Below, in pieces: positions 24,113 through 37,400 of a DNA stretch of 64,000 nucleotides. The DNA is from Nyssa sinensis (taxonomy: Eukaryota > Streptophyta > Magnoliopsida > Cornales > Nyssaceae): assembly GCA_008638375.1 (NCBI GenBank), contig CM018050.1, positions 23,796,216 through 23,860,215 on the forward strand, written 5' to 3'. A program made the position numbers and the translations under genes. How positions within the stretch are numbered: position 1 is the stretch's first letter; each line of letters opens with the position of its first letter. The notes below the pieces were generated by a model. It saw nothing but the letters and a program-made list of their open reading frames with translations, had not been told where the DNA came from and made no database searches.

Positions 24113-25070
24113 AGAACCTAAAAAGTTTTATTCTGTGATCCTGAAGGTACATTTTAATGGGTTAAGTTTCATTCTGTATTTCTTCAGGATGTCGAACGTT
24201 TGGCTCAAGTGCTGGATGTGGTCGCCCTTCTGAACACTTTTGACTAGCATATCGTCGATGTAGACTTCCATTGTATCCCCAATTTGGGGGCCAAATATTC
24301 TATTTACAAGCCTCTAGTACATAGCTCCAGCGTTCTTCAAACCGAACGACATCACTTTATAACAATAGAGACCTCGTTCTGATATGAAGGTTGTTTTCTC
24401 CTAGTCTGGAGGATACATTTGAATTTGATTGTATCCAAAGTAAGCATCCATGAAACTCATTAGTTCGTGACTTGCCGTGGCATCAACAAGTTAATCAATT
24501 CTGGGAAGAAGAAAGTTTTCTTTAGGACAAGCTTTATTTAGGTCGGTATAGTCAACGCAGACCCTTTACTTGTCGATCTTCTTTTTTGCAAGAACTGTAT
24601 TGGCAAGCCACTTTGGGTAGAATACTTCTCTTATCATGCTAGCATTAAGCAACCTCTAGACCTCTTCATTGATGATTTTGTGATATTCAGGGGTGAATAT
24701 CCTCATTTTTTGTCTTACTAGGAGATGATCTAGATCTGTCATCAGCTTGTGAGAGATGAAATCAAGATCTATTCCCTCTATATATCTAGTTTCCCAACCC
24801 AATATCGAAAGGTTTTCTTTTAGGAATTTAACAATATCCTCTTGCTCGGAATGAGACAGGGCTAAAACAATTTGTATGTAATTTCCCTCTCTTTCAGTGT
24901 TGATGGGTACTTTGATGGGCTCCTTCATTAGTTTGACTGCATTATCCCTTCCTTTGTAACTTAATGGCTCGTCAATCCCGAAAGGACATTCTTCTTCCTC
25001 ATGAAGGTTAGAAGATGAGGAACTTTCCCTTTCACGAGGGTACTATAATTACTATTTGGAGGGTTTTTCT
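24113..25070 (-). pseudogene. Tat-lineage reverse transcriptase (decayed)
   Basis: The minus strand reads PEYHKIINEEV, VCVDYTDLNKACPKENF, SFMDAYFGYNQIQMYPPD, GLYCYKVMSFGLKNAGAMY and the catalytic YIDDMLVKS near 24250. Stops replace several conserved Trp or Gln codons, for example in the KWRVCVDY and GATYQRLVN motifs. Upstream (24928-24656) an open frame covers the linker to protease. The YTDLNKACPK and DDMLVKS signatures separate it from the Tekay-type RT at 5 kb. Confidence 0.8.
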
Positions 25071-26969
25071 TTTAATGCGAGGGCATGACATTCCCAAACA
25101 GTGGGTTGACAGCCCTTGATGGCAAGAACTTTGTTGTTATAGACATATTTCAAGTATTAATGGAGGGTTAAAGTAACTGCTCCCATCTGGTGAATCCAAG
25201 GACTCCCAATAATGATATTATAGGGAGATTTAGTGCCTAGGACCATGTACTCAGAGATTAGTGTTTATGTGTGTCCCTTTCTCCTATCGTGGTCGGTAGA
25301 TCAATTCTGCTATTGGGATGCTGAGATTCCTGTCGAATCCTACCACAACAACAGTGGTAGCTCTGATGTCATTAGGGTCGAGCTTCATGTGTTTAAAGGG
25401 TTCGTAGAATAATATGTTGGTAGAACTTCCAGAATCCACGAGAACCATTATGATCTCAAAATTAGCAATTCTGAGTAAGATGACAAGAGCATCGCTTTAG
25501 GGACAATGTATCCCATTGAGGTCTAATTCAGATAACTAGATTTAAGGTTCTGACTTCATCTTTTTCTCAACGGTCGAGATCTGGATGATACCAGGTTCTG
25601 TCCTTGCTTCTCGAGCATATATTTTCCTGACTCGGTTAGACATTCCTGTCATCGCATTGTCAGTGTGAAGCATGAAGATAACCTGATTATTTTATCATTG
25701 CTGATCATTCTAAACTTCCCTATGTTCAGGCCTTTGCTCTTGCCTTCTTTGAGGTGATCTTTCGTCATGGGGGTTCTGTCTCCCGTTTTGAAGGACAAAC
25801 TCTCGTAGTCGTCCTCGCCTGATGAGATGCTCTATCTCCTACTTCAGAGCCCTGCACTCCTCAGTCGTGTGCCCCTGCTCCTTATGGAAATCACAATACT
25901 TATTTTGATTTCTTGAGTCAAGGTGGATTTTTAGTGGCTCTAGTCACCTTAAGTTTTCATGAGTCTGGATCTATTGGAGTATGTGAGTAAGAGAAGCATT
26001 CAGAGGGGTGTAAGTCCCATACCTCCTGGAGTTAGAGTTGTTCTGGGCTCTGTGTGTTGTTCTCTTATCGGGACTCCTAATCCTTTTCTTGTTAGCATTA
26101 TTATCCCTCTTCTGAACTTGTTCATCCTTCTCAGCTTGTTCTTTAGATTTTTGGAAGGAGCTTTTTGTATCTTCGAGGTTAATATACTTTCGTGCTCTAT
26201 CCATGAGTGTTGTCATATCGGTAGGAGAATTCTTGGTCAAGAAATCCTGGATGCGTCCAGGCCCAAGGCCTGAAGTGAGGGCGGCCACTAAGAAACTTGG
26301 ACTACAATCTTCATGAGCTCGGTGTTAAAACAAGGTATATACTCCTGAAATGATTCTCCATTCGCTTGCTTCACAGTTAGCAAGAAGTCTGGTCATTTTC
26401 TCAACTTTGTGCTTGTAAGAATCAGTCAAGAAATAGCCTACTGAGCTCATAAAAATTGCTGATCAAATTTTGGGGGAGGTTATGGAACCACTTAAGAGCG
26501 GTACCTTTGAGGCTCGTCACGAAAGTTCAACACATGAAGGCATTGGTAGCTCCATGCAGAGCCATTGTGTGTTGATAGTAAGCTAGGTGGTCCCCAATGT
26601 CCTCAAACCTATCGTAGAAGGTGAATTTTGGTAGAACAAACTTCTTGGGTCGCTCTTCTATCATTATGTCAGAGGTAAATGGCATGGAGAACTTACCGAA
26701 AAACTTACTTAACTCGTTTTGCTCTAGAGGAGCATGGAACCCTCTAGTTGAGATTGTCTGATCTTGGGAGTCTGCTATCTACTCTACCCTCTGAGGGGCT
26801 TTGGGTAAGACTTGTTGTATGATCAGTACCCGTTGTTAATCTTGTCCTGCACCTCCAGATCCTCGACTCAGGGGAGGAATTTGTCTGGTGTTAGTAAGAG
26901 GATGTTGCTCGCCCAAGATTAGAGGGACTGGAGTCTCGGGAGTTTGGAATTCCTACAACGCTGGATTGG
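25071..26969 (-). pseudogene. gag: Tat-lineage gag C-terminal part and protease region (decayed)
   Basis: From 26969 downward the minus strand gives a proline-rich linker, then the capsid-type block LKGTALKWFHNLPQNLI near 26480. Next comes SGLGPGRIQDFLTKNSPTDM followed by RARKYINLEDT (26288-25971, the only open part). A basic linker and a degenerate zinc-binding stretch (KYCDFHKEQGHTTEEC-like, near 25870-25900) lead to a protease region near 25200-25500 (VLVDSGSSTNILFYEP-like on minus, partly broken). Functionally dead through stops and the solo LTR. Confidence 0.65.
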
Positions 26970-28184
26970 TGATAACTAGTTAAAAAGTGCATATTTATTT
27001 TGTTAACCCTAGATATTCTTGCACTTTTATTATTTTTATTTCTCCAATCTATATGTATTTGCTAGTTAATTCTTATTTTATCTTTTTGCAGAGAAAGCTC
27101 GTCAAAGTTGATGATTTAATGGTGGATTTGGAGCAAAAGGAAAATATTGGGCTTTGAAGTGCTAAAAGAAGTGGAAAACAAGTGATTTTGGGTTAGAAGA
27201 GAGGCTTGGTCCATATGTTGGTGGACCAGGGCCTATTTTAGCATTTTAGGCTCTATTTTGGAGCACTTTAGACTCCCTTTTTGGGCCTCTAATGTTTAAT
27301 TACGGGATTTTATTCTTTTTCCTGAATTTCTTATTTTGTGGGGGGCATTTTTGGAAAAGGGAGGATATTATTGTAAACTAGGGTTTTGGAAAAGAGGGAA
27401 GCCGTCTTGGAGATCGAGACGGAGGAGAAGAAGGAAGGAGACAACTCTAAAGAAGAAGATGAAGAACTCCATGGCTATGGTGATCTCCTCTTCCACTATC
27501 ATGGGCTAAGTTCTCTCATTCCTAGGGTTTAGATGAAACCCTAGTCAAGTAATATTGCTTCTTTGTATTTTATTTTTGGGTTAATTAGTTTTGGATGTTG
27601 ATTGTATAACGTTGGGAGTTTATTAAGACAATAATCGTATTATTCAGTTTCACATAATCAATTTCTGTGATTTTGTTTATGTGGTTATACAATAGTAATA
27701 TGTGTACATACATCAAAACCGTAGGACGAGTCATAACTCAGGAAAAACAAATTGTGACTATGACCTTAGAATTAGCGTAGACAATTTGTGTTGACCAAAG
27801 ATGATTCGTGCTTAGGGTTTTGGTGCGTGATCTTCTTGATGATTGTATTGAGGCTTGTAGCCAAAATACATCTTTTACATCCAAATTTAATGGCCCAAGA
27901 ATTAATACAATTGAAGCTAGTTACAAGATTAGTGGTGGATTCAACACCCTAGGAATCCTCTTTTAATTTGATTCATCATTAATTCAGCTGAATATTTATT
28001 TTAATTACAGTTCTCATTTAATTTTAGGAAAGAATCAACAAACAATCACTTTTTGTGAATTTGAATTAAAATTAATCTCAACTTAGGTTTTTAAACAATC
28101 AACAGTCTTTGTGGGTTCGACCCTTACTTCTCTACTATACTAGTAGTTTAGTTTGGTAATTTGATTGATTTCCACGACAGATCA
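26970..28184 (+). mobile_element. Solo LTR (1.2 kb), TSD ATTGG
   Basis: It begins TGATAACTAGTT and ends CACGACAGATCA, with a perfect ATTGG duplication at 26965-26969 and 28185-28189. It interrupts Tat gag, whose N-terminal part resumes at 28190. The Athila/Tat-like end (tgtgggttcgacccttac near 28108) suggests plus orientation. There is no internal region, so it probably arose by LTR-LTR recombination. Confidence 0.85.
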
Positions 28185-28189
28185 ATTGG

Positions 28190-28619
28190 CCCCAGAGGCC
28201 ATTAGAATTGGTATCCTCATTCTACTATAGTAATAAACAACTAGATGAAACGTAGGCATTCCTCTCCCCACAACTGTTGACGACTGGGGATCAATCCCCC
28301 ATATGAGCGATACCATAGAGGTGTACCGGTTGCATGTTAGGCAACTCCTCATTGAGAGATCCTCCTCCCATGCTGGTGGCGGGAGGCTGAGGTCCTTTGT
28401 GAACAACGTCAGTAGGAAGAGGAGGAGGGTTACTCCGATGGTTCTGAGCCAGTGAAGCTAGAGCTTGTGACATGGTAGTGAGTTGTTCCTGCATCTGATC
28501 AGACTGTTGTTGAATCCGATCAAGTTGTTGTTGCAAACAAATGGGTATTTGTTCCCTTCCTCTTTCAGCAGGAGGCTGATTCTGAGGGTTTTGGGAATTC
28601 TTTCTAAGCTGAAAGCTGG
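28190..28619 (-). pseudogene. gag: Tat-lineage gag N-terminal part
   Basis: The minus strand encodes a Gln-rich coiled coil (QQQLDRIQQQSDQMQEQLTT) followed by a proline-rich stretch, open from 28536 to 28291. It lies almost directly against the 5' LTR, so the usual R-U5, primer site and leader are missing, presumably by deletion. Confidence 0.65.
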
Positions 28620-28909
28620 GAACATGAAAGCATACCGTATGACCTTATTTATAGGTTTTAAATCTCCTAAGTTGAGCAGGAGTATGAGCCATAAAAGTAG
28701 GGATTTGAAGATATCCGAAGATAAACTCTGTTTTCTTATTCTGAGATCGGTAGGATATGGAAGGCGGTGCTATGTTCTGAACCATATACCTCTGAACCCT
28801 CTGTGTTTGGTTGATTTGGATAAAGCGATCTTTTTTTATCTGTATCCTGAATAGCTCTGTACAGACACGTGTCATGTTTTGGATATGTTTATCACTTTAT
28901 GGTATATCA
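28620..28909 (-). mobile_element. Partial 5' LTR of Tat element
   Basis: The LTR start on minus is TGATATACCATAAAG at 28909, where homology to the other copies ends exactly. It carries a TATA box (CTATAAATAAGG on minus, near 28648-28659). The R-U5 half is absent. Confidence 0.75.
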
Positions 28910-29703
28910 ATATATATAATTTTTTTAAAAGTCAATTTGGTATCACTATATGTATTATTTTTTTCTAAATCATTGGGGTCAACTGAACCAAGTCAAGTAT
29001 ATGTGACTCCACTTATGGGTGTACCTTAATCCCTCTAAAGACTAATTTTTTTCTCACAAAAATGAGTAAAAATGGAAGAAAATGATAAATAGTTTGTGAT
29101 AATTATTTTGCCCTTATTATTATTATTTTTTTGGTAACAAATAAATTTTTACTCCAAAATTTTTTTTATCTTGTCAATCTTTTTCAAGATGAGATATTAT
29201 TGTTCTCCTGTTTTTACCTAATTATCCAAGCCAGCCGAAAACAAAGTCTAAATTAATATATTTCTTGTTTTCTTCTACTACGGTTGACTTGTGTATTAGT
29301 AATTGCATTTGGACGGGCTTCCTATGTCCACACATTAATTCTAAATCCACTTTTTAAATTGTTTTCTAAAGAAGAGTATCAATAGAGTATTTGCTTCTAT
29401 CATTCTTATTTATATAATTTGAAACATTCATTTTCTACAACTTCAAGAAATATTCAATCTAAATGAGACCTTTCTTTTCTTATTTTATTCTTTTTCTAAT
29501 AAGATAGAAATCATAAATTCTATTGACAAAAACATTTTATTTTCGAAATTTCAGATTCCCGTGAAAAGTGTCATTTGAATGAAATCGCTTTCCAAGACAA
29601 TTAAAATAGTAGAAAATCGAGACACACACTATCTCTCGGCCGACACTTTCTGAGAGTTCTTCGCCACTCGAACCATATTTGACTTGGTCTAAATATAACA
29701 ATA

Positions 29704-29752
<49 letters not shown>

Positions 29753-31173
29753 GGACTTTTCCACGATAGGCTTGGTGGCTGAGAAGCCCTGAACCACATT
29801 TCTTCCGTGGTTGGTAGTTCAGCGTGCATTATTGTTGAAAGACTTCCATCTTTTCCACTCAAGATTTATATAAAATCATTTTAGTTGTAATAAAATTTAT
29901 TTACAATATTCAAAGGCTCATTATGTATTTTTTTTTATATTTCAAAAACAAAATAACCACAACTAAACTATGGCACCAATTTAAAAATTGCTCAAGCCAT
30001 TTCAATTGGATATAGAGATGCCAGAATTATTGAGAAAATTGGAGCAAAACTAATTTTGAAGAGAATTTTGATGAAAGTGTGTAAGAGATGGTCTTAATTC
30101 AAAGCCATATCTGCCCACGACTTACAGCACTAGTCTTTTCCAGCATGCTAAACAAAGAGCACCTTAAGATACATGCATAAGCCTAATAATAGTGAATGAT
30201 CTGGGCAACACAGAAAAGCAAAAACTAAAACTTAAGACTCCTTTTAGTTCCCAAATTTCACTGAGACAAGAGAAAAGCAATGCAAAATAATAATATTATT
30301 AATAATAAAAGAAAAAATCACTTTCCCATGTTTATATAGCATGAAAAACAAGAAGGAAAAAGAAAATATGCTAAACTGATTTCTACTATTCCTGATTCCT
30401 ATCTTTTTTACAGATGCTTAATTTTAATTTTATTGGGGGAGAGGAAATGCGAGGAAAAAATTTTCCCTTCACTTCCCCTTTTCCTCCCTAAATCCATGAA
30501 CCAAATAGACTCTTAATGTGTCGAACAACCATAACCAATGAGCAACAGTGAGCATCAGATCCTACTCAGCCACACTGATCCAGTGAACTCTTTTGGAAAC
30601 TTACTAATACTACATAAAACATAAATCAAATAAATAAATACATTTAAATAACATAAAAATAAATACGCTAGCAATATGGAGGGTACACAACAACATAACG
30701 AGTATGTTGAACCATTTTGGACCAAAACCAGTCAAGTTCTCAAGAATTAATGATAGAGCAAAGAACAAAAGGGTCAAAAGTTGACTTTCAGTGGAGCCAA
30801 AAATAAGTTAAAAAAAATTAATTAATAAATATATAGAATAGCTTCGACATTCATAATCTATAGAAGATCTTCCTAGGGACAGATTTCTATTGGTAATCTT
30901 CACAAAGGCATTAGAATTTGAAGCTTAAAACATACAACCCTCTGCGTCCCTAATTCTTCTGCACGCGCCCACAATCACAAACAACAAAGTAAATACTACA
31001 TGTCTATGTATAAAAAAAAAACTCAACCATGCCCAAGGGTTCAATACAAGTGCACTTGCAAATTTAAATGACCAGCAAGGTCTCCTTTGGCAGTAGACGA
31101 ATTAAGCATCAATTCTGGTAATCATCATGAAGATTAAAATGTACAGAGATGATATATTTAAATTCATAAATAT
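28910..31173. other. Gene-free DNA downstream of the SDR gene
   Basis: No coding signal is seen. A (TG)n microsatellite lies at 29715-29750. The part near 31060-31173 is probably the 3' UTR of the SDR gene, but no clear AATAAA was picked out. The rest is AT-rich with no recognisable element. Confidence 0.5.
29715..29750. repeat. (TG)n microsatellite
   Basis: About 18 uninterrupted TG units preceded by a short TA run. Confidence 0.95.
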
Positions 31174-31452
31174 TCAAAGGGAAGAGAAAATTGGGACACC
31201 TGGTAAGGTAGCACCCGCGTCAACAATGAAAATGTTGCCTGTCATATACTCTGAAGATTCATGGATCAAGTAACGTACAAGGGATGTCAGTGCCGGGTCT
31301 GTTGTGCCATATGTTCTCAAAGGAACAGTTTTCAAAGCCACATTGTTGAGCCAGTCCTTTTCCATGAGACCCTCGGTGATCTCAGATCTGAAAAGTCCCG
31401 GAGATATTGAGTTTACTCTAATTTTATGCCGCGCCAATTCCAAGGCCATGAT
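31174..31452 (-). CDS. SDR gene exon 3
   Basis: The acceptor AACAG|ATCATGG lies at 31453. It encodes residues 196-287: [19 protein letters not shown], the substrate-loop region and the last strand [14 protein letters not shown], ending PIFSSL and a stop at 31174-31176. An internal Met could look like a start, but the exon continues in frame from exon 2. Confidence 0.92.
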   Translation of the reverse strand: MMALELARHKIRVNSISPGLFRSEITEGLMEKDWLNNVALKTVPLRTYGTTDPALTSLVRYLIHESSEYMTGNIFIVDAGATLPGVPIFSSL

Positions 31453-34400
31453 CTGTTATTGTTATTATTTGGATAGGACATAGAATTAATTCCATCAATA
31501 ACAAATTTAGAGAAATATATGCAAAGAAAAAGGGATTTAAGAAATTTCAAAGGGAAACCAGTTAATTGAACTAGGAAATAAAAAATAAAAAATAAAAAAT
31601 TGAGAAACACTAACAAAACAACAGATACAACAACAGACCAATACTAGAAAAATGTCATGAGAAGATCTGTGGCAAAGAGAATAACACAGTATAGATAGAT
31701 ATACATGTTTCCAGGATACACAGCTTAGATGTAATCGCTAACATAAGTCTAGGGTAGCTACACTTGCATAAAGGCAGTGCACTTACATAGCTACTGTTAG
31801 AGAATATAATAATAAAGTTACACCCTCTCTAATAGCTTAAGCTTTTAGATGAGTTGGTAATTCAACATGATATTAGAGCAGGCAAAGGTCCTGAGTTCAA
31901 ACCTCGCTGTCACCCTAAAAATATGAATTGACACGTGTAGGCTCAAGACTGGCTACACGTGAGGGGGTGTGTCAGAAAATATAATAATAAAGTTACACCC
32001 GCTCTAATAACTTAAGCTTTTAGATGATTTTGGTGATTCAACAACAAAAAGGGTCTGACAGCCAATTGCAAAATACAGCAGAGTCAACAAACATAAAAAG
32101 TGCCTCCAACTTGAACTATGGTCATATATTATGTGACTAGGGAATTCTTAATGCCAACTTGGACAGGGCCAAGATAACTAAAACAAAAGAGAAATCTGAA
32201 TGAAGAGTTAGGGGAAATTTTTGCATCCCCACTTCTGCATTAGCATTTGCAAAAGTTGCTATAGAAAACATGCTTGACTATTTGACCAAGTTTTTAAAAC
32301 TACATTTGTATTTTTTTTTATCAATAAACGAGTAATATAAATAAGGCACCCGAGAGGAGTGAACCCATGTACAAAAAAGGGAACCGGCTACATAAATTTT
32401 AAAAAAAGGCCTAAAATTCCCCCAAAAAATCTGAGTTTGTCATTCACCAAGCAATCCTTAGCTCCTTTCGAATCCTGTTGCACCACCATTCCAAAAGAAA
32501 TTCCTTGATTGAAGTCGGCATTACACATTTCAACCCAAAAGGAGAGAGCATCATATTCCACATATCCCTTGTCCAGCGACAATGAACGAGAAGATGGTCA
32601 AGCGTCTCTTCTGCTTCCTTGCACAAACAACAACGATTTGGAAGATAATCGCATCTTCTTTTCAGATTATCCTTCATCAAAATGGCCCCCCAAGCAACTG
32701 ACCGACCATACAAAAATAAGTCACTTTTTGAGGGGCTCTAGACCTCCAAATAAGTTTCCATCGGAAATCCACCTCCAACTTATCTACCAATCCCCTGGAA
32801 AAGGAACTGAGAGTGAATTTTTTATCCGCATTTTCTGTCCAAACCATCCCATCACTCCAACCCCCACTCCGAAATACACCATCTATTGTAGCTATAAGCG
32901 TCTCCACTTCCCCCACCTCCTAATTATAAAAATTTCTTCTAAATTGAGGACTCTAAATCCAAGTATCTCCCACTCATTCTCCACACTCCCTCACTGATGC
33001 TTCCTTATTCACTGCAATGCTATTCAAATTTGGAAACTCCTTCAAAGGCTCCACAGTTACAAACTTCACCACACCAAGGAAACCCCCAAAAGCTCACCCT
33101 GAACCCATCCTCCACCTCATAAGTTATAAATTTCTTGAACTCATCTCTACCTTTACTAATAGCTTTCCACACACCAGTCATAAAGCTTCCACCACCTCTC
33201 TTGAGTACCACCCTCCCTCCTCACACACATATTTCATGGAGATGACCTCCTTCCACAATCTCCTTCCTTCTACTCCAAATCTCCATAGTGCTTGATTAAA
33301 CAATCTCAAGCCTTTGATCCCCAAACCGCCACTTTCTATATTACGTTTCACGTTCTCCCAACTCACAAGATGAATTATTTTCTCCTCATCCATGCCTTGC
33401 CACATAATGTCCCTCTCGATCTTCTCTAACTTCCTGTTTACCTTCGCAGGCATCTAAAAAAGAGACATATAATATGTTGGGAGATTAGCAAAGGTGCTTT
33501 TGATTAAGGTAAGCGTCCCCCCTTTCAAAAGGTATTGCCTCTTCCATCCAACTAGCCTCCTTTGAAATCTCTCCACTACCTCATCCCAAATCCCTGATGA
33601 TTTTGGATGAGCCCCCAATAGCAATCCAAGGAAAGTGGTCGAATTCTCCCCAACTTACACCCCACACCCCCAGGACATTTCCTCTACCCCTACATTATCT
33701 CCCACTGCAATTAATTCACTCTTATTCAAGTTACCCCTTGAGCCCGAGATGGCCTCAAGTATCTCAACTGCGTCTCTTTTGCCTCACAAAATACAATCGC
33801 GTCATCTGCGAATAGCAAAGATATCTCCACTACATTTGTGTTGATTTTGTTTTCCAAAATGCAAAAAAATGTTTTTTGTGGAAAAGTAACCACAAACGCA
33901 CTTTAGAAACTCTCCCAAACTCCCACTTATAGATAAGGACCTTCAGAAGTAATCAATTTTATTCCAAGAATATATTTTTGTTAGAAGTAATTTCTTAGGT
34001 AAAAAATAGTTATATTTGAAACATTTCCTTGTGCGAGTAAAGTAGTTACATAGGTAAGAAGAGCCTTATTTCCTCTAAAAATGAACCCAAAACGAAATAT
34101 TAAAATGGAATCAAAATATCCCTAATAAGTAGTTATTCTACAATAAAAAGTGCCTTATGCAACTAGTTACTCAGGTAATGATGGGCAAAGGGTTGGCGAG
34201 AACCACAGGACGAATCCACATCACATAGAAGACCACTAAGGCTATCAAAAAATTCCAAACAAACGCTCAACAACTATTTGGAAGTTGGTTGTGATGGTGA
34301 TTGAGTCAGTCAAACTAATTCAAAAGTGTCTATTGCTCCTCCATTAAAGCCCCACGATATCAACAATGATGATCTGTGTAGGGGGCAATGAAAGGGAAAG

Positions 34401-37400
34401 GTGATCCCAAAATTCAAGCTAGGTTGTGCCTATTTAACAATGGTCATTGGCAACTTACAAGACATGAATCATCATTAACACATCCTTGCATGTTTGCAAC
34501 AACCCAATTACCAAATATTTGGCCAACTTAAGTATTAGAGAGGTGTTGGCCAGCACCACACCGATATCTTCTAATAACTTGTTTTCTTCTTGCAAGGGAT
34601 CTCATCCGACTGTGCAATCAATTGCATCAACAATTGACGTCGTTTGTAAGAAGGACATTAGTCATCTAATCGAAAAGATTGTATAGTCATAATAAGATCC
34701 ATGAGTGCACAACACAACACTAAAAGTGCTAACGAGCAGGGGGCTAGGCAACACCATATTGGGACCAGCGCGATACCGAACAACGTAAAAAATGTGGCAA
34801 TACAAGGAGTCCAGAACTTACAAGTTGTCAATGCAATGGAGTTCGCCTAAATAGATGCACTCGAACGGCAGATGCAGGATCTAACTTAGAGCCTACATAC
34901 GTTGGTAGAGCAAAATAGAGACTTAATGCAACGTTTACCCTCACAACCTAACCCTCAACTTGCCACTGTCCAAGATCCCCCACCTCTGTTAGGAGTTATG
35001 GCATGAAGCCCTTGGTGGCAAGAAACCTGAGGATTAGAGAACACTCCTTTGATCTTCGAAACAAAGTTATTTAATCTACATCTGGCCATCATATGCATAC
35101 AAAAGCCTACACAAGTTCAAAAGAGATATTTACAAGTCTCGCTATACATATTTACAAACTTTTCTTCCTTAAGTTTCCTCCCCATCTTAAGCTTCATCAC
35201 CTGAAAAGTTGGTTGGGAAATAAGGTGAGTTAACAAAGCTCAGTGAATAATACTTATGCCTTATTATTGATTTTATACTAAAAGTGGCTTTAAATATACC
35301 ATGGACATCAAGTATAACGAAAACATTTCAAATACATTTTCAAAGACATAATTGCTACGGAAACATTTGAATAGCAATAAATAGCTCAACAAAGCTTATA
35401 ACACATAATTCAAATATAATATAGCATATGCCCGATATTATTGTCACAATGGAAGAACCCATGTTGACTCAGATTCTGAACGGAATGTCATATTTAATGA
35501 CACAGTCACTTATAGTGAACACAAAAGAGATCTATAGCGCGCTGCCTATCAGTATAGGTCCCCCGACAAGGATATAACAAAAAGGGTCCGTATAATGGTG
35601 TCTAATAGAAACACATTCTAAAACATATGATTATCCATGAATTTTCAAATCTGTTTGTCAAACGTACTTGCAATTTCATCATTTGAGAATATAGCAAAAT
35701 AGTTTGCTTGCTAAAACACATAATAGTATGCTAAAACAATATTATAGTTAAATTACCATTTCAAGGAACAAGATTACGCACCTTGTGTTCTAAGCACTAT
35801 TTGATTCTCATTCACTTCCATAGGAACCCTACATACATATTTCATATTAGAACTATTTTTGAGCATAACATGATATTATTTAATTAATTTTGTCTCATTA
35901 TGGTTCAAATAACATAATCTCGAATTCCAATAAATTCTCTCAGATTTTAATTCCATTGGAGCCTGTTTTAACTCCCGTTAAAATTATTTTATATCAAATA
36001 TAACTCTAAACATTTGGGACAACAGCAGCACCATCCTAGTTTATTTCATTTGTTAGCTACATTTTTAACTTCTAGGTATTGGTTGTTTCAACACTAAACT
36101 CAAGCTTCTTAAATTACCAACTAGATTGATCATTTAATTTTATTTAAGGTATTTTCCTAAATTTCCAGCATCAGGTTAGGGTCTAATACCCTTTCCCTTG
36201 GGCTGCATTTTCAGTTTTACATTGCAGTACATTCCTTGCTTTAAATAAATTCATTAGCTTTACTAATCTCATTTCATTACCAAAGGAAACCTGACTTTGA
36301 AACTCTTGTAGCATTCCTCCTTACTATTTCTCACATTTATAGTTGCTTTGATAATCAAATCATACTAAATATCATGTAGGTAAGGTTAAGAGTTGTTTTG
36401 GCACCATTAATCAGTAACCAATAAGTTTAATCATGATTTATTTCATGATCAGTGTTTTTCTTTAATAATGAACCTATATTTATATATTATCAACACCAAT
36501 TAATCATGATCTATCTTTCTAATACACATATGTTGTTCTTGTATCCATTTAGTTACTTTTCAATGCTAAATTTGTTAGGATTTCAAGACTACTTTAAGAT
36601 TTCATTCAATTCACAATTGACTCTCAATTATCATTCATTTTTAAGTGTTTCTTTTCCGATTAAATGAAAGAATAAGAATTTAGAATAAGAAATCATGCCT
36701 TGATTATTTAAGAATCCAAACTCTAGGTTAGTTTTCCTTGACTTTCTTTTTCTCTTGTTTTCTTTTTATAATTTTGTCTAGCCCCTTTAGAAAACTCCTT
36801 GCTTGTCTCTACTACTCATTTTGCAAGACATTATAGATACAAACATTATCTATAGGTGAAATAGGTGGCACTTTGTGCACATCTTCACAAATTTGAGTTG
36901 TCTTGCTCTTATTAAGGCTATACTTCTCTCTCCTACTAATCTGATTTTTATATGAATTAGATCAAATATATATACACACACACACACACAAATAGACAAA
37001 TTCTCTACACAAGCTAGATCCTAAAGATAGTAAAAATTTGTGAGCTAGATCTTTCAATTTGTTGTGCCCTTAGACCATGTGAACAATTTGTCTTACCTTT
37101 GCCTCACTGAAATTAATTTGGATAATTATAGGGTTTGGGTTGTAACTTGGGATTAGTACAAGCCTATCTCACTTAAACACCCTAATTAAACCAATTAGGC
37201 TTAAATTACTAATCATGCATTAAGGTTGCTAATCAAACATAATTAGTTTAGATATAACAATTTAAATAACCTTTCAATAACTTATCACAAACTAAGTTAA
37301 GTTAGTTAAGCATGTTCTAATTATACTTAACCCTACAACAAAACTTAACCTAACTAAACATGATTTAAATTAAGAGTCAATTTAAAACCTATTGGAAACA

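Larger units (their letters stand above)
17849..28909 (-). mobile_element. Large Tat-lineage gypsy element
   Basis: Read on the minus strand: 5' LTR (28909-about 28620), gag, RT, RNase H, a second RNase H, integrase, tandem array, antisense ORF, partial 3' LTR (18125-17849). The dual RNase H, the 3' tandem array and the antisense ORF together are typical of the Tat/Ogre/Retand group. The 3' LTR lacks its outer ~180 bp, and the 5' LTR lacks its R-U5 and primer site, so the copy is dead and no target duplication is testable. A solo LTR at 26970-28184 splits gag. Confidence 0.8.

Noticed and set aside
31174..31449. Treating SDR exon 3 as a separate 91-codon gene starting at its internal Met
   Set aside because: Acceptor AACAG just upstream, in-phase join to exon 2 and the exact missing C-terminal part of the SDR fold show it is an exon.
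32509..33295. Long plus-strand open frames (162 and 92 codons)
   Set aside because: They are antisense shadows of the minus-strand LINE ORF2, whose RT and zf-RVT motifs are clear.
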